DNA of 64,000 nt from Pseudoduganella flava (GCF_007830495.1 NZ_VLKW01000015.1:1-64000); one strand, 5' to 3'; shown: positions 7,967-17,594, counted from the first letter of the stretch. Numbers and translations are program-made. Notes: generated by a model from the letters alone, not told the origin.

Positions 7967-9097
7967 ATGCGCAAGATTGCCCGTTTAAAAATACGTGCCC
8001 GGTATCTCGTGGCGGGGCTCTCTTGCGCAGCCATGCTGGCCGGCTGCGCGCAGATGAAGTATTACTTCCAGGCGGCGCAGGGCCAGTACTCCCTGTGGTC
8101 CGATTCGCGCCCGATCGACGATTGGCTGGGTGACCCGGCCACCGATGCGAAGCTGCGCGCGCGCCTCGAAAAAGCCGTCACGATCCGCAAGTTCGCCGTC
8201 AAGGAACTGGGCTTGCCGGACAATGCCAGCTACAAGAACTACGCCTCCCTGAACCGCCCATTCGTGCTGTGGAACGTCGTCGCGACGCCCGAGCTGTCGC
8301 TGCGCCCGATCCAGTGGTGCTTCCCGATCGCGGGCTGTGTCGCCTACCGCGGCTACTACGACAAGGAAGACGCGCTGGCCTACGCCGAGGAACTGCGCGC
8401 CGAGGGCGACGACGTGCAGGTCGGCGGCGTGCCCGCGTATTCCACGCTGGGCTGGTTCAGCGATCCGCTGCTGTCCACCTTCATCAATTATTCCGACGCC
8501 GAACTGGCGCGCATGGTGTTCCACGAGCTGGCCCACCAGGTCGTGTACGTGCCGGGCGACAGCCGCTTCAACGAGGCGTTCGCGTCGGCCGTCGAGGAAG
8601 CGGGCGTCGACCGCTGGCTCGACCTGTATGGCAACGATGCGATGCGCGAGGCCTACGCGCGCTACAGCATGCGCCGCAAGGACTTCATGGCGCTGCTCGT
8701 CAGGCACCGCCAGATGCTCTCCGACCTGTATGCGAGCAAGGTCAGCGTGAAGAAGAAGCGCGAGGAAAAGGCGCGCATCTTCGCGTCGCTGCACAGCGAA
8801 TACAAGGTGCTGAAAGCGAACTGGGGCGGTTACTCCGGCTACGACCGCTTCTTTGCCGAAAAGCTCACCAACGCCCACCTGGCCGCCGTGGCCACCTATA
8901 ATGATCTTCTGCCCGGATTCAAGGCATTGCTGGCCCAGGAGAAGACCTTCCCACGCTTCTATGCTGCGGTGCAGCGCATCAGCAATCTGCCCTCCGTCGA
9001 GCGGCAGGAACGCTTGGCGCAGCTCGCACGCTCTGCGGAGCCGCCTGCCGTGAGTCTCGTCGCGGAAAAACGGCCCGACACCGCCGGCGGTCATTGA
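7967..9097 (+). CDS. Putative zinc aminopeptidase lipoprotein (PF10023-type)
   Basis: A 376-residue protein. The N-terminus has a hydrophobic signal with a lipobox (LAGC), predicting lipidation and membrane anchoring. The metalloprotease signature is MVFHELAHQVVY at about residue 183, with a downstream NEAFASAVEEAG that would supply the third zinc ligand. This matches the 'putative aminopeptidase' family PF10023, which is largely uncharacterised. An AGGAAGC site precedes the ATG. The physiological substrate is unknown. Confidence 0.83.
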   Translation: MRKIARLKIRARYLVAGLSCAAMLAGCAQMKYYFQAAQGQYSLWSDSRPIDDWLGDPATDAKLRARLEKAVTIRKFAVKELGLPDNASYKNYASLNRPFVLWNVVATPELSLRPIQWCFPIAGCVAYRGYYDKEDALAYAEELRAEGDDVQVGGVPAYSTLGWFSDPLLSTFINYSDAELARMVFHELAHQVVYVPGDSRFNEAFASAVEEAGVDRWLDLYGNDAMREAYARYSMRRKDFMALLVRHRQMLSDLYASKVSVKKKREEKARIFASLHSEYKVLKANWGGYSGYDRFFAEKLTNAHLAAVATYNDLLPGFKALLAQEKTFPRFYAAVQRISNLPSVERQERLAQLARSAEPPAVSLVAEKRPDTAGGH

Positions 9098-9166
9098 CGC
9101 GCCACCGTGCTGCATTGCCGCAGACGGCGTCGGCCGATTGCGGCTTTTTCCGGCCGCAAAAAGCGC

Positions 9167-9225
9167 TTGCATACGGCCCTGCCTGCCGATAGCATCTTAG
9201 CTGGCAGATAGTACGAGCGTTCGTT
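9167..9225 (+). promoter_or_regulatory. Candidate fadD promoter with operator-like palindrome
   Basis: TTGCAT (9167-9172) and TAGCAT (9191-9196) with 18-nt spacing form a plausible sigma-70 promoter. ACGAGCGTTCGT (9214-9225), palindromic apart from one base pair, lies at about +11 to +22. This placement suggests repression of the fadD operon by a dimeric regulator, perhaps of the TetR type. The regulator is not encoded next to it. Weak evidence, by inspection only. Confidence 0.4.
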
Positions 9226-9336
9226 TTTTTAGGAAGGCGGCCCGGGACGGCGCTGACAGCCGTGCGCCAGCCCAGCTGCCGCCACCGCCGGCCAGGCAAA
9301 AACCAACGATAAAAACGCGGAGACAAGAGGCACAGC

Positions 9337-11034
9337 ATGGATAAAATCTGGTTGAAGTCGTACCCGCCCGGCGTACCTGCCGAGATCGATCCGAACCAGT
9401 ACCGTTCCCTGGTACATCTGCTGGAAGAAGCCTTCCAGAAGTACGCGAACCGCAATGCGTTCGTGTGCATGGACAAGTTCATCACCTACGGCGAACTGGA
9501 CGCGTACTCGAAGCGCATCGGCGCCTGGCTGCAAAGCCGCGGCATGAAGAAGGGCGCCCGCGTGGCGCTGATGATGCCGAACGTGCTGCAGTATCCGATC
9601 GCGATCGCCGCCGTGCTGCGTGCCGGCTATACGGTCGTCAACGTCAATCCGCTGTACACGCCGCGCGAGCTGGAACACCAGCTGGCCGATTCGGGCGCCG
9701 AAGCGATCATCATCCTGGAAAACTTCGCCACCACGCTCGAGCAGGTGCTGCCGCGCACGCCGGTCAAGCACATCATCGTCGCCAGCATGGGCGAGCTGCT
9801 GGGCGTGGCCAAGGGCATGGTCGTCAACTTCGTCGTGCGCAACGTGAAGAAGCTGGTGCCGCCGTATTCGCTGCCGAACGCGGTGCGCTTCAAGGATGCG
9901 CTGTCGCATGCGTCCGGCATGAAGTTGACGCCGGTGGAGCTGCGGCACGACGACGTCGCGTTCCTGCAGTACACCGGCGGCACCACCGGCGTATCGAAGG
10001 GCGCCACGCTGACGCACCGGAACATCATCGCCAACGTGCTGCAGATGGAAGCCTGGTCGCAACCGGGCCTGGACAAGGAGCCGCGCGTGGACGAGCTGTC
10101 GATCGTCTGCGCGCTGCCGCTGTACCACATCTTCGCGCTGACCGTATGCGCGATGTGGGGCATGCGCATCGGCGCGCTGAACATCCTGATCCCGAACCCG
10201 CGCGACATCGGCGGCTTCATCAAGGAGCTGGCGAAATACCGGTTCAACCTGCTGCCGGCCGTGAACACGCTGTACAACGCGCTCGTCAACCATCCGGACT
10301 TCCACCACCTGGACTTTTCAAACCTGAAGATCGCCAACGGCGGCGGCATGGCGGTGCAGCAGGCCGTCAACGATAAGTGGCTGAAGGCGACGGGCGTGGC
10401 GATCATCGAAGGCTACGGCATGTCCGAGACGGCGCCGGTGGCCACCTGCAACCGCTCCGACAGCACCGCGTTCTCCGGCGCGATCGGCCTACCGCTGCCG
10501 TCGACCGAAGTCGCCATCCTGGACGACGATGGCAACGAGGTGCCGCTGGGCGTGGCCGGCGAGATCGCCGTGCGCGGCCCGCAGGTGATGGCCGGCTACT
10601 GGCAGCGGCCTGACGAAACGGCCAAATCGATGACGCCCGACGGCTACTTCAAGACTGGCGACATCGGCGTGATGGACGAGCGGGGCTACACGAAGATCGT
10701 CGATCGCAAGAAGGACATGATCCTCGTCTCCGGTTTCAACGTGTTCCCGAACGAGCTGGAGGCCGTCGTCGCCGCGCATCCGGGCGTGCTGGAGTGCGCC
10801 TGCGTCGGCGTGCCGGACCCCCATTCCGGCGAGGCCGTCAAGCTGTACGTCGTGCGCAAGGACCCCAACCTGTCCGTCGACACGCTGATGGCCTACTGCA
10901 AGGAAAACCTGACCGGCTACAAGCGGCCGAAAACCATCGAGTTCCGCGACGAACTCCCGAAAACCAATGTCGGCAAGATCCTGCGCCGCGTACTGCGCGA
11001 CGAAGTGAAGGCCGGCGACAAAGAGGCGGCGTGA
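9337..11034 (+). CDS. fadD: Long-chain fatty acid--CoA ligase (first of a tandem pair)
   Basis: A 565-residue adenylate-forming enzyme that activates fatty acids to acyl-CoA for beta-oxidation at the inner face of the membrane. The AMP-binding P-loop is YTGGTTGVSKGA (about residues 212-223), followed by GYGMSETAPV, then GYFKTGDIGVMDERGY and the C-terminal lysine in PKTNVGKILRR. Start at 9337, preceded by GGAGACAAGAGG. A second, closely similar copy begins 47 nt downstream, so this is a recent tandem duplication or a paralogous pair co-expressed from the promoter near 9170. Confidence 0.92.
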   Translation: MDKIWLKSYPPGVPAEIDPNQYRSLVHLLEEAFQKYANRNAFVCMDKFITYGELDAYSKRIGAWLQSRGMKKGARVALMMPNVLQYPIAIAAVLRAGYTVVNVNPLYTPRELEHQLADSGAEAIIILENFATTLEQVLPRTPVKHIIVASMGELLGVAKGMVVNFVVRNVKKLVPPYSLPNAVRFKDALSHASGMKLTPVELRHDDVAFLQYTGGTTGVSKGATLTHRNIIANVLQMEAWSQPGLDKEPRVDELSIVCALPLYHIFALTVCAMWGMRIGALNILIPNPRDIGGFIKELAKYRFNLLPAVNTLYNALVNHPDFHHLDFSNLKIANGGGMAVQQAVNDKWLKATGVAIIEGYGMSETAPVATCNRSDSTAFSGAIGLPLPSTEVAILDDDGNEVPLGVAGEIAVRGPQVMAGYWQRPDETAKSMTPDGYFKTGDIGVMDERGYTKIVDRKKDMILVSGFNVFPNELEAVVAAHPGVLECACVGVPDPHSGEAVKLYVVRKDPNLSVDTLMAYCKENLTGYKRPKTIEFRDELPKTNVGKILRRVLRDEVKAGDKEAA

Positions 11035-11081
11035 AGCCGCGCGCTCCTGCCGGAGCGTGAACGAGAAAGAAGAGGCAACGA

Positions 11082-12752
11082 ATGGAAAAAATCTGGTTGA
11101 AATCCTACCCCGAAGGCGTACCCGCCGAGATCGACGTCTCGCAGTACACCTCGGTGGCGCATCTGCTGGAGGATTCGTTCCGGAAGTACGCCGACCAGAA
11201 CGCGTACGTCTGCATGGATAAATTCCTCACCTATGCCGAGGTCGACCAGATGTCCCGCAAGTTCGGCGCATGGCTGCAGGGCCAGGGCCTGAAGCCGGGT
11301 GCCCGCGTGGCGATCATGCTGCCGAACGTGCTGCAATACCCCGTCGCGATGGCCGGCATCCTGCGCGCCGGCTACACGGTCGTCAACGTCAATCCGCTGT
11401 ACACGCCGCGCGAGCTGGAGCACCAGCTGAAGGACTCGGGCGCCGAGGCGATCGTCGTGCTGGAGAACTTCGCGACCACCGTGCAGCAGGTGCTGCATGA
11501 AACTCCCGTCAAGCACGTGATCGTCGCCACGATGGGCGACCTGCTGGGCGGCGTGAAGGGCGCGATCGTCAACCTCGTCGTGCGTCACGTGAAGAAGATG
11601 GTGCCGGCTTTCTCGCTGCCGCAGGCCGTGCCGTTCAAGCGCGTGCTGGCCGAAGGCGCGCGCATGACGCTGACGCCGGTGAAGATCGGTCACGACGACA
11701 TCGCGTTCCTGCAGTACACGGGCGGCACGACGGGCGTATCGAAGGGCGCCGTGCTGCTGCACCGGAACGTGATCGCCAACGTGCTGCAGAACGAAGCGTG
11801 GCTGCACATGGGCCCGCAGAAGGAACAGATCGTGTTCGTCTGCGCACTGCCGCTGTACCACATCTATTCGCTGACGATTTCCGCGTTCATGGGCATGCGC
11901 CTGGGCGGCCTGAACATCCTGATTCCAAACCCGCGTGACATTCCCGGCTTCGTCAAGGAACTGGCGAAGTACCGCGTGACGGTGCTGCCGGCCGTGAACA
12001 CGCTGTACAACGCGCTGTTGAACAACCCCGACTTCGCCAAGCTGGACTTCTCCAGCTACAAGGTCTGCAACGGCGGCGGCATGGCCGTGCAGCAGGCCGT
12101 GGCGGACAAGTGGCTGAAACTCACGGGCACGCCGATCATCGAGGGCTACGGCCTGTCCGAGACGTCGCCGGTGGCCACCGCGAACCGCGTCGACATCAAG
12201 GAGTTCACGGGCACGATCGGCCTGCCGATCCCGTCGACCGAAGTCGCCATCCTTGACGACGACGGCAACGAAGTGCCGCTGGGCGTGGCCGGCGAGATCG
12301 CGATCCGCGGCCCGCAGGTGATGGCCGGCTACTGGCAGCGCCCGGACGAAACGGCCAGGTCGATGACGCCGAACGGCTTCTTCAAGACGGGCGACGTCGG
12401 CGTGATGGACGAACGGGGCTACACGAAGATCGTCGACCGCAAGAAGGACATGATCATCGTCTCGGGCTTCAACGTCTACCCGAACGAGGTGGAAGGCGTC
12501 GTCGCGGCGCACCCGGGCGTGCTCGAATGCGCGTGCATCGGCGTGCCGGACAAGAACTCCGGCGAGGCCGTCAAGCTGTTCGTCGTGCGCAAGGATCCGA
12601 ACCTGACGGCCGACGAACTGCTGGACTTCTGCAAGCATGAACTGACCGCGTACAAGAAGCCGAAGTACATCGAGTTCCGCGACGAGCTGCCGAAGACGAA
12701 CGTCGGCAAGATCCTGCGGCGCCAGCTGCGCGACGAAAGGAAAGTCGCCTGA
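11082..12752 (+). CDS. fadD: Long-chain fatty acid--CoA ligase (second of a tandem pair)
   Basis: A 556-residue paralogue of the preceding ligase; most positions are identical by eye, including the opening MEKIWLKSYPEGVPAEID. The same motifs are present: YTGGTTGVSKGA, GYGLSETSPV, TGDVGVMDERGY and PKTNVGKILRR. Differences cluster in the middle (for example LHMGPQKEQIVFVC in place of a longer stretch in copy one), where the acyl tunnel is built, so the two may prefer different chain lengths; that is inference. AGAAGAGGCAACG precedes the ATG. The transcript ends at the terminator near 12781. Confidence 0.92.
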   Translation: MEKIWLKSYPEGVPAEIDVSQYTSVAHLLEDSFRKYADQNAYVCMDKFLTYAEVDQMSRKFGAWLQGQGLKPGARVAIMLPNVLQYPVAMAGILRAGYTVVNVNPLYTPRELEHQLKDSGAEAIVVLENFATTVQQVLHETPVKHVIVATMGDLLGGVKGAIVNLVVRHVKKMVPAFSLPQAVPFKRVLAEGARMTLTPVKIGHDDIAFLQYTGGTTGVSKGAVLLHRNVIANVLQNEAWLHMGPQKEQIVFVCALPLYHIYSLTISAFMGMRLGGLNILIPNPRDIPGFVKELAKYRVTVLPAVNTLYNALLNNPDFAKLDFSSYKVCNGGGMAVQQAVADKWLKLTGTPIIEGYGLSETSPVATANRVDIKEFTGTIGLPIPSTEVAILDDDGNEVPLGVAGEIAIRGPQVMAGYWQRPDETARSMTPNGFFKTGDVGVMDERGYTKIVDRKKDMIIVSGFNVYPNEVEGVVAAHPGVLECACIGVPDKNSGEAVKLFVVRKDPNLTADELLDFCKHELTAYKKPKYIEFRDELPKTNVGKILRRQLRDERKVA

Positions 12753-12780
12753 CCGGCGATCACCGGTTCAACAATCCCGA

Positions 12781-12811
12781 AGCCAGCGCGCGCATGCCGC
12801 TGGCTTTTTTT
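12781..12811 (+). terminator. Terminator of the fadD tandem operon
   Basis: AGCCAGCG (12781-12788) pairs with CGCTGGCT (12798-12805), followed by a run of T to 12811. Located 28 nt after the second fadD stop. Confidence 0.9.
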
Positions 12812-12914
12812 ATTGTGGGCTGTGAAAGAACCTTGTGCTGCCGCAGATGGCAGAGTAAAGCTGAGAATAACCTTTGGATGAATGAGCGAAATCAATCTCC
12901 ACGGAGGGTAAATC

Positions 12915-13463
12915 ATGCTGAAGAAAAAGATTGCCGCAGTAGTCGTCGCGTACGCCTGGTCTATCGCCAGCGCGTTCGCGGAAGATTTCCACGTCGAGTA
13001 TGTCGGCTTTTACGATGCTTACGCCCACGCCTTCCTGCCCACAGCCAGACTCGATCTCGAATTCCGCGCGGAAGATTACAACCAGGACGGTACGTATTCA
13101 CTGGACGAATTGACGTGGTTCGCGATGGGGCGGATTTACGCCGAAGGGGGCGGCTGCATGTACTATTCCTGCGTGGATCAGTTCAGCTACAAGCCTGGCA
13201 CACTGCCGATCTACAGCGCCCGGTATCATATGAGCGACGAAAGGTTCCAGTACAACAGTGCGGTGAAGAGCGGCGAATATTACACCGACGACAATTACTA
13301 CGTCTGGCGTGATGAAGAACACTTGCGCTGGGAATGGACATCGGCGACGCGGACGTGGATCAATGGCGTCCCGGTAGTGCCGGAGCCGGCTGCCTATGCA
13401 ATGTGGGGGCTCGGCCTGGCGGGCATGCTGGCGATGGGACGCTGGCGCGGCAGAAAGACCTGA
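12915..13463 (+). CDS. PEP-CTERM sorted protein with an EF-hand-like loop
   Basis: A 182-residue exported protein: signal peptide (about 1-22, ending ASAFA) and a C-terminal PEP-CTERM sorting signal (VVPEPAAYAMWGLGLAGMLA followed by basic residues), cleaved by an exosortase during export. Residues 54-65, DYNQDGTYSLDE, match the 12-residue EF-hand calcium loop at its ligand positions. The mid region is Tyr/Asp rich with two cysteines (GGCMYYSC). No family is recognised. A strong GGAGGG ribosome site precedes the ATG. Likely a cell-surface protein in an exopolysaccharide context; the exosortase is not in the window. Confidence 0.8.
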   Translation: MLKKKIAAVVVAYAWSIASAFAEDFHVEYVGFYDAYAHAFLPTARLDLEFRAEDYNQDGTYSLDELTWFAMGRIYAEGGGCMYYSCVDQFSYKPGTLPIYSARYHMSDERFQYNSAVKSGEYYTDDNYYVWRDEEHLRWEWTSATRTWINGVPVVPEPAAYAMWGLGLAGMLAMGRWRGRKT

Positions 13464-13523
13464 TGCCGTGTTTTTTGACGCCGTGCGCAGGCGCACTAGC
13501 CCGCGGGAGACTGTCCAAGGCGC

Positions 13524-15092
13524 TCAGACCGCGACCATCCCCGCCTTCCCATCCTCCACCGCAAACCTGGCCAGCGTGCGCACGCCGCTGGCCTTGTCGC
13601 GCACATCATCCAACCCCTGGAACAGCACGGTGCTGCGCTGTGGCGTGATGTCGAACAGCATGTAGCCGCGCCGGTCGCTGCGGCCGTACTTCAGGTGCGG
13701 ATTCATCGCCACGTATTGCGCGGTGCGCTCCTGCGGCCGTGAACTGGACGTGATCGACGTGCCGCAGAATTCCGTCGCCACGACCGGGTTGCGCGGCGTG
13801 CCCGGCAAGGTCGGGTCGCGCCGCAGCTCGGCCGCATAGAAGGTGTGCACGTCGCCCGAGAGCACGAGCGGATTGGCGGCGCCGCTGTCCCGGACGGCGT
13901 CGAGCAGGCGCTGGCGGGCGGCCGGATAACCGTCCCAGCCGTCGGTCCAGAAGCGGCCGTCGCTGGCGCGGTGGATTTCCACCTGCGACGACTGCGCCAT
14001 CAACGTCTGCTGCGCCAGCACGTTCCAGCGCGCCCGCGACGCGCGCAAGCCTTCCTTCAGCCATGCTTCCTGCGGCGCGCCCAGCATCGTGCGGCGGCCG
14101 TCCGCCAGCATCGCGCAGGCGTTGCGGTAGACCGAGTTCGAGCCGCCCCGCTGCGGCCGGGAGCACGCTTGCGGCGAGCGGTACTGGCGGTTGTCCAGCA
14201 CGTGGAAGCGCGCCAGCCGGCCCCAGTCGTAGCGCTGGTACATGCGCACGTCGGCAAAGCCGTTCGCGGTGAAGCGGAGCGGCTGGTGCTCGCAATAGGC
14301 CTGGTAGGCGGCGGCCCGGCGCGCCGCGAAATCGGGCGACAGCAGCTCGTCGCGCAGGCCGCCGTAATCGTTGGCCACCTCGTGGTCGTCCCACGTCATG
14401 ATCCATGGCGCCACGTGGTGTGCGGCCTGCAGGTCGCGGTCGGTCTTGTACTGCGCGTAGCGGGTGCGGTACTGCGCCAGCGAGTAGCTTTCGTCGCGGC
14501 GCACGGCGCGCTCCGGGTGGTCCAGGCTGTAACGGCCCCATTCGTAGATGTAGTCGCCGAGGAAGGCGACGAGGTCCGGCGCCGCCTGCGCGATGTGGCG
14601 GTGCGCCGCGTAATGGCCGAATTCCCAATGCTGGCACGACGCCACTGCCAGCTTCAAGTTGCCGGGCAGCGCGTCCGGCGCGGGCGCCGTGCGGGTGCGG
14701 GCGATGGGGCTGACGGCGTCGCCCAGCATGAAGCGGTACCAGTACCAGCGCCCCGGACGCAGGCCGCGCACGTCCACGTGCACGCTGTGCGCCAGCGCCG
14801 GGTTGGCGACCGCCGTGCCGCGCGCGGCGATCTGCCGGAATGCCTCGTCTTCCGCCACTTCCCAGCGCACCCTGAACGCGACGGGCGGCGTGATGCGGGC
14901 ATCGAGCGGGTCGAACAGGATGCGGGTCCACAGCACCACCGCATCGGGCAATGGCGAACCGGAGGCCACCCCCAGCGTGAACGGATACGGCGCGTTGCGC
15001 GGCGCCGCCGCGGCCGGCAGGGCAGGGCCGAGCGCCGCCAGCGTGGCGACGCGCGCCCCCGTCAGCAGCAGCAGCCGGCGCGCTTCAATCAT
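13524..15092 (-). CDS. phoD: PhoD-family alkaline phosphatase
   Basis: A 522-residue exported metallophosphoesterase. The N-terminus (IEARRLLLLTGARVATLAAL) is a probable, somewhat degenerate twin-arginine signal, the usual PhoD route. Then comes the PhoD N-terminal domain (FTLGVASGSPLPDAVVLWTR), the metal-site motifs FLGDYIYEWG, MTWDDHEVANDYGG and VLSGDVHTFYAAEL, and FCGTSITSS near the C-terminus. It releases phosphate from phosphomono- and diesters using Ca/Fe ions in the periplasm. It lies 5 nt downstream of the thioesterase gene on the same strand, so it is probably co-transcribed with it. Confidence 0.9.
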   Translation of the reverse strand: MIEARRLLLLTGARVATLAALGPALPAAAAPRNAPYPFTLGVASGSPLPDAVVLWTRILFDPLDARITPPVAFRVRWEVAEDEAFRQIAARGTAVANPALAHSVHVDVRGLRPGRWYWYRFMLGDAVSPIARTRTAPAPDALPGNLKLAVASCQHWEFGHYAAHRHIAQAAPDLVAFLGDYIYEWGRYSLDHPERAVRRDESYSLAQYRTRYAQYKTDRDLQAAHHVAPWIMTWDDHEVANDYGGLRDELLSPDFAARRAAAYQAYCEHQPLRFTANGFADVRMYQRYDWGRLARFHVLDNRQYRSPQACSRPQRGGSNSVYRNACAMLADGRRTMLGAPQEAWLKEGLRASRARWNVLAQQTLMAQSSQVEIHRASDGRFWTDGWDGYPAARQRLLDAVRDSGAANPLVLSGDVHTFYAAELRRDPTLPGTPRNPVVATEFCGTSITSSSRPQERTAQYVAMNPHLKYGRSDRRGYMLFDITPQRSTVLFQGLDDVRDKASGVRTLARFAVEDGKAGMVAV

Positions 15093-15097
15093 GCTGG

Positions 15098-15547
15098 TTA
15101 CTTGTGCATCAGGCTTTCCAGCGGCGGTACCGGGCGCGGCTTGCGGTCCGGTCCCGTCGCCACATACGTCAGCGTCGCTTCCGTCACCTTCACGATGTCC
15201 GCCTGCAGGCGGTTGCGTTCCGCATACACCTCGACGTTGACGGTGATCGACGTGTTGCCGACCTTGACGATGTCGGCATAGAACGACAGCAGGTCGCCGA
15301 CGAACACGGGGTGCTTGAACAGGAAGGAGTTGACGGCGATCGTCGCCACCCGGCCGTTGGCGCGGCGCGTGGCCGGCAGCGAGCCGGCGATGTCGACCTG
15401 GGCCATGATCCAGCCGCCGAACACGTCACCGTAGACGTTGGCGTCCGCCGGGGCAGGCATCACCCTCAGTTCCGGCATCTTGCCTTGCGGCAGGCGGTTC
15501 TGGGCGGAAGCGGAAACAGGCTTGTCTTGGGGCGTGGTCATCATCAA
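15098..15547 (-). CDS. Acyl-CoA thioesterase, YciA-like hotdog protein
   Basis: A 149-residue hotdog-fold thioesterase. The YciA signature is NVYGDVFGGWIMAQVDIAGS (catalytic Asp in the helix), followed by VATIAVNSFLFKHPVFVGDLL. It hydrolyses acyl-CoA esters in the cytosol. The N-terminal 25 residues are a low-complexity extension; the first of three consecutive ATG codons is used here, and a later one is equally possible. It is first in a two-gene minus-strand unit with phoD and is divergent from the ABC exporter with only 59 nt between starts. Confidence 0.88.
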   Translation of the reverse strand: MMMTTPQDKPVSASAQNRLPQGKMPELRVMPAPADANVYGDVFGGWIMAQVDIAGSLPATRRANGRVATIAVNSFLFKHPVFVGDLLSFYADIVKVGNTSITVNVEVYAERNRLQADIVKVTEATLTYVATGPDRKPRPVPPLESLMHK

Positions 15548-15606
15548 ATCTCGTTGGGAGCTACAATGGGGCCCGATTGTAAACCACGCCAGCCGGCCAG
15601 CCAGTC

Positions 15607-17433
15607 ATGCGTCGTTCCTCCTACTCTTCCGAATCTCCGCCGCCACCCCGTGCCGGCCGTAGCGATCTTGCCACTCTGAAAACATTGCTGCCCTATCTGT
15701 GGGTCTACAAGTGGCGCGTGCTGTTCGCGTTGCTGGCGCTGGTGGGCGCGAAGCTGGCCAACGTCGGCGTGCCCGTCGTGATGAAGCACCTGGTCGATGC
15801 GATGACGATCCAGCCGGGCGACCCGCGCGCCGTGCTGGTGCTGCCGGTCGGCCTGCTGGTCGCGTATGGCGCGCTGCGGCTCGCGACGACCGTCTGCACG
15901 GAGCTGCGCGAATTCCTGTTCGCCCGCGTCACGCAGCGGGCTGTGCGCACGATCGCGCTGAAGGTGTTCCGTCACCTGCACGCGCTGTCGCTGCGGTTCC
16001 ACCTGAATCGGCAGACGGGCGGCATGACGCGCGACATCGAGCGGGGCACGCGCGGCGTCGGCTCGCTGATCTCGTACACCCTGTTCAACATCCTGCCCAC
16101 GCTGGTCGAGATCACGCTGGTGCTGGGCTATCTCGTCACGCATTACGACGTGTGGTTCTCCGTCATCACGTTCTGCGCGCTGGTGCTGTACATCACGTTC
16201 ACGGTGATCGTCACGAACTGGCGCACGCACTTCCGCCGCACGATGAACGAGCTCGATTCGAAGGCGAACACGAAGGCGATCGACTCGCTGTTGAACTACG
16301 AGACTGTCAAATATTTCGGCAACGAGGAATACGAGGCGCGCCGCTACGACGAGGGCCTGAAGCACTACGAGACGGCCGCGGTGCGCTCGCAGACGTCGCT
16401 GTCGCTGCTCAACACGGGCCAGTCGGCCATCATCGCGACGGCCGTCACCTTGATCCTGTGGCGCGCCACCGTCGGCGTCATCGACGGCAAGATGACGCTC
16501 GGTGACCTCGTGCTGGTGAACTCGTTCATGATCCAGCTGTACATCCCGCTGAATTTCCTCGGCGTGATCTACCGCGAGATCAAGCAGAGCCTGGCGGACA
16601 TGGAGCGCCTGTTCTCGCTGCTCGATGAAAACCGCGAAGTGGCCGATGCGGCGGACGCGAAGCCGCTCGTCACGCACGGCGCCCAGGTGCGTTTCGCCCA
16701 CGTCGACTTCAGCTACGAGGCGAAGCGGCAGATCCTGTTCGACGTCGACTTCACGATCGCCGCCGGCACGACGACGGCCGTCGTCGGCCATAGCGGCTCC
16801 GGCAAGTCGACGCTCTCGCGCCTGCTGTACCGCTTCTACGAGGTGAATGCCGGGGCGATCACGATCGACGGCCAGGACCTGCGCGCCGTCACGCAGGATT
16901 CGCTGCGCCATGCGATCGGCATCGTGCCGCAGGATACGGTGCTGTTCAACGACACGATCGAGTACAACATCGCCTACGGCAAGCCGGGCGCCACCCACGA
17001 CGAGATCGTGGCGGCGGCGAAGGCGGCGGCGATCCACGACTTCATCGACAGCCTGCCGGACGGCTACCGCACGATGGTCGGCGAACGGGGGCTGAAGCTG
17101 TCCGGCGGCGAGAAGCAGCGTGTCGCGATCGCCCGCACCTTGCTGAAGAACCCGGCCATCCTGATCTTCGACGAGGCCACGTCCGCGCTCGACTCGAAGG
17201 CCGAGCAGGCGATCCAGGCGCAACTGAAGGAAATCGCAAAGAACCGCACGACGATGGTCATCGCGCACCGTCTGTCCACCGTGGCGGATGCGCACCAGAT
17301 CCTCGTGCTCGACCACGGCCGCATCGTCGAACGGGGCACGCACCACGCGCTGCTGGCGGCGGGCGGGCTGTATGCGCAGATGTGGGCGCGCCAGCAGGCC
17401 CGGGCCGAGGCACCGGCGGAAGCCGTCGCCTGA
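15607..17433 (+). CDS. Atm1/HMT1-type ABC exporter (fused membrane and ATPase domains)
   Basis: A 608-residue half-transporter. About residues 30-340 form the six-helix exporter domain (including LRFHLNRQTGGMTRDIERG and the Atm1-type SLLNYETVKYFGNEEYE). The C-terminal ATPase has Walker A VGHSGSGKST, Q-loop IVPQDT, signature LKLSGGEKQR, and Walker B AILIFDEATSALD. The NYETVKYFGNE element is diagnostic of the ABCB7/Atm1 group, which exports glutathione-linked sulfur, iron-sulfur precursors or metal-thiol conjugates. Two such subunits form the transporter. Monocistronic; start ATG at 15607. Confidence 0.92.
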   Translation: MRRSSYSSESPPPPRAGRSDLATLKTLLPYLWVYKWRVLFALLALVGAKLANVGVPVVMKHLVDAMTIQPGDPRAVLVLPVGLLVAYGALRLATTVCTELREFLFARVTQRAVRTIALKVFRHLHALSLRFHLNRQTGGMTRDIERGTRGVGSLISYTLFNILPTLVEITLVLGYLVTHYDVWFSVITFCALVLYITFTVIVTNWRTHFRRTMNELDSKANTKAIDSLLNYETVKYFGNEEYEARRYDEGLKHYETAAVRSQTSLSLLNTGQSAIIATAVTLILWRATVGVIDGKMTLGDLVLVNSFMIQLYIPLNFLGVIYREIKQSLADMERLFSLLDENREVADAADAKPLVTHGAQVRFAHVDFSYEAKRQILFDVDFTIAAGTTTAVVGHSGSGKSTLSRLLYRFYEVNAGAITIDGQDLRAVTQDSLRHAIGIVPQDTVLFNDTIEYNIAYGKPGATHDEIVAAAKAAAIHDFIDSLPDGYRTMVGERGLKLSGGEKQRVAIARTLLKNPAILIFDEATSALDSKAEQAIQAQLKEIAKNRTTMVIAHRLSTVADAHQILVLDHGRIVERGTHHALLAAGGLYAQMWARQQARAEAPAEAVA

Positions 17434-17594
17434 CCGTGGGAATCGCGCTGTCGGCCTTTCTGACATCACGCTCGCGGCTGGCTGTGACTGCGCAGTAAGT
17501 CGCTGATTCGGCGGCGGTTTTACCGCTTGGTCCGCAACTTGCCTACTCTGCAGGCGTAGCCGTCCCGTCGGGCGGCCGATCCGGGGAGGCGACC

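Noticed and set aside
10917-12638. 573-codon open frame antisense to the second fadD
   Set aside because: Shadow frame with no recognisable motif; the plus-strand ligase is unambiguous.
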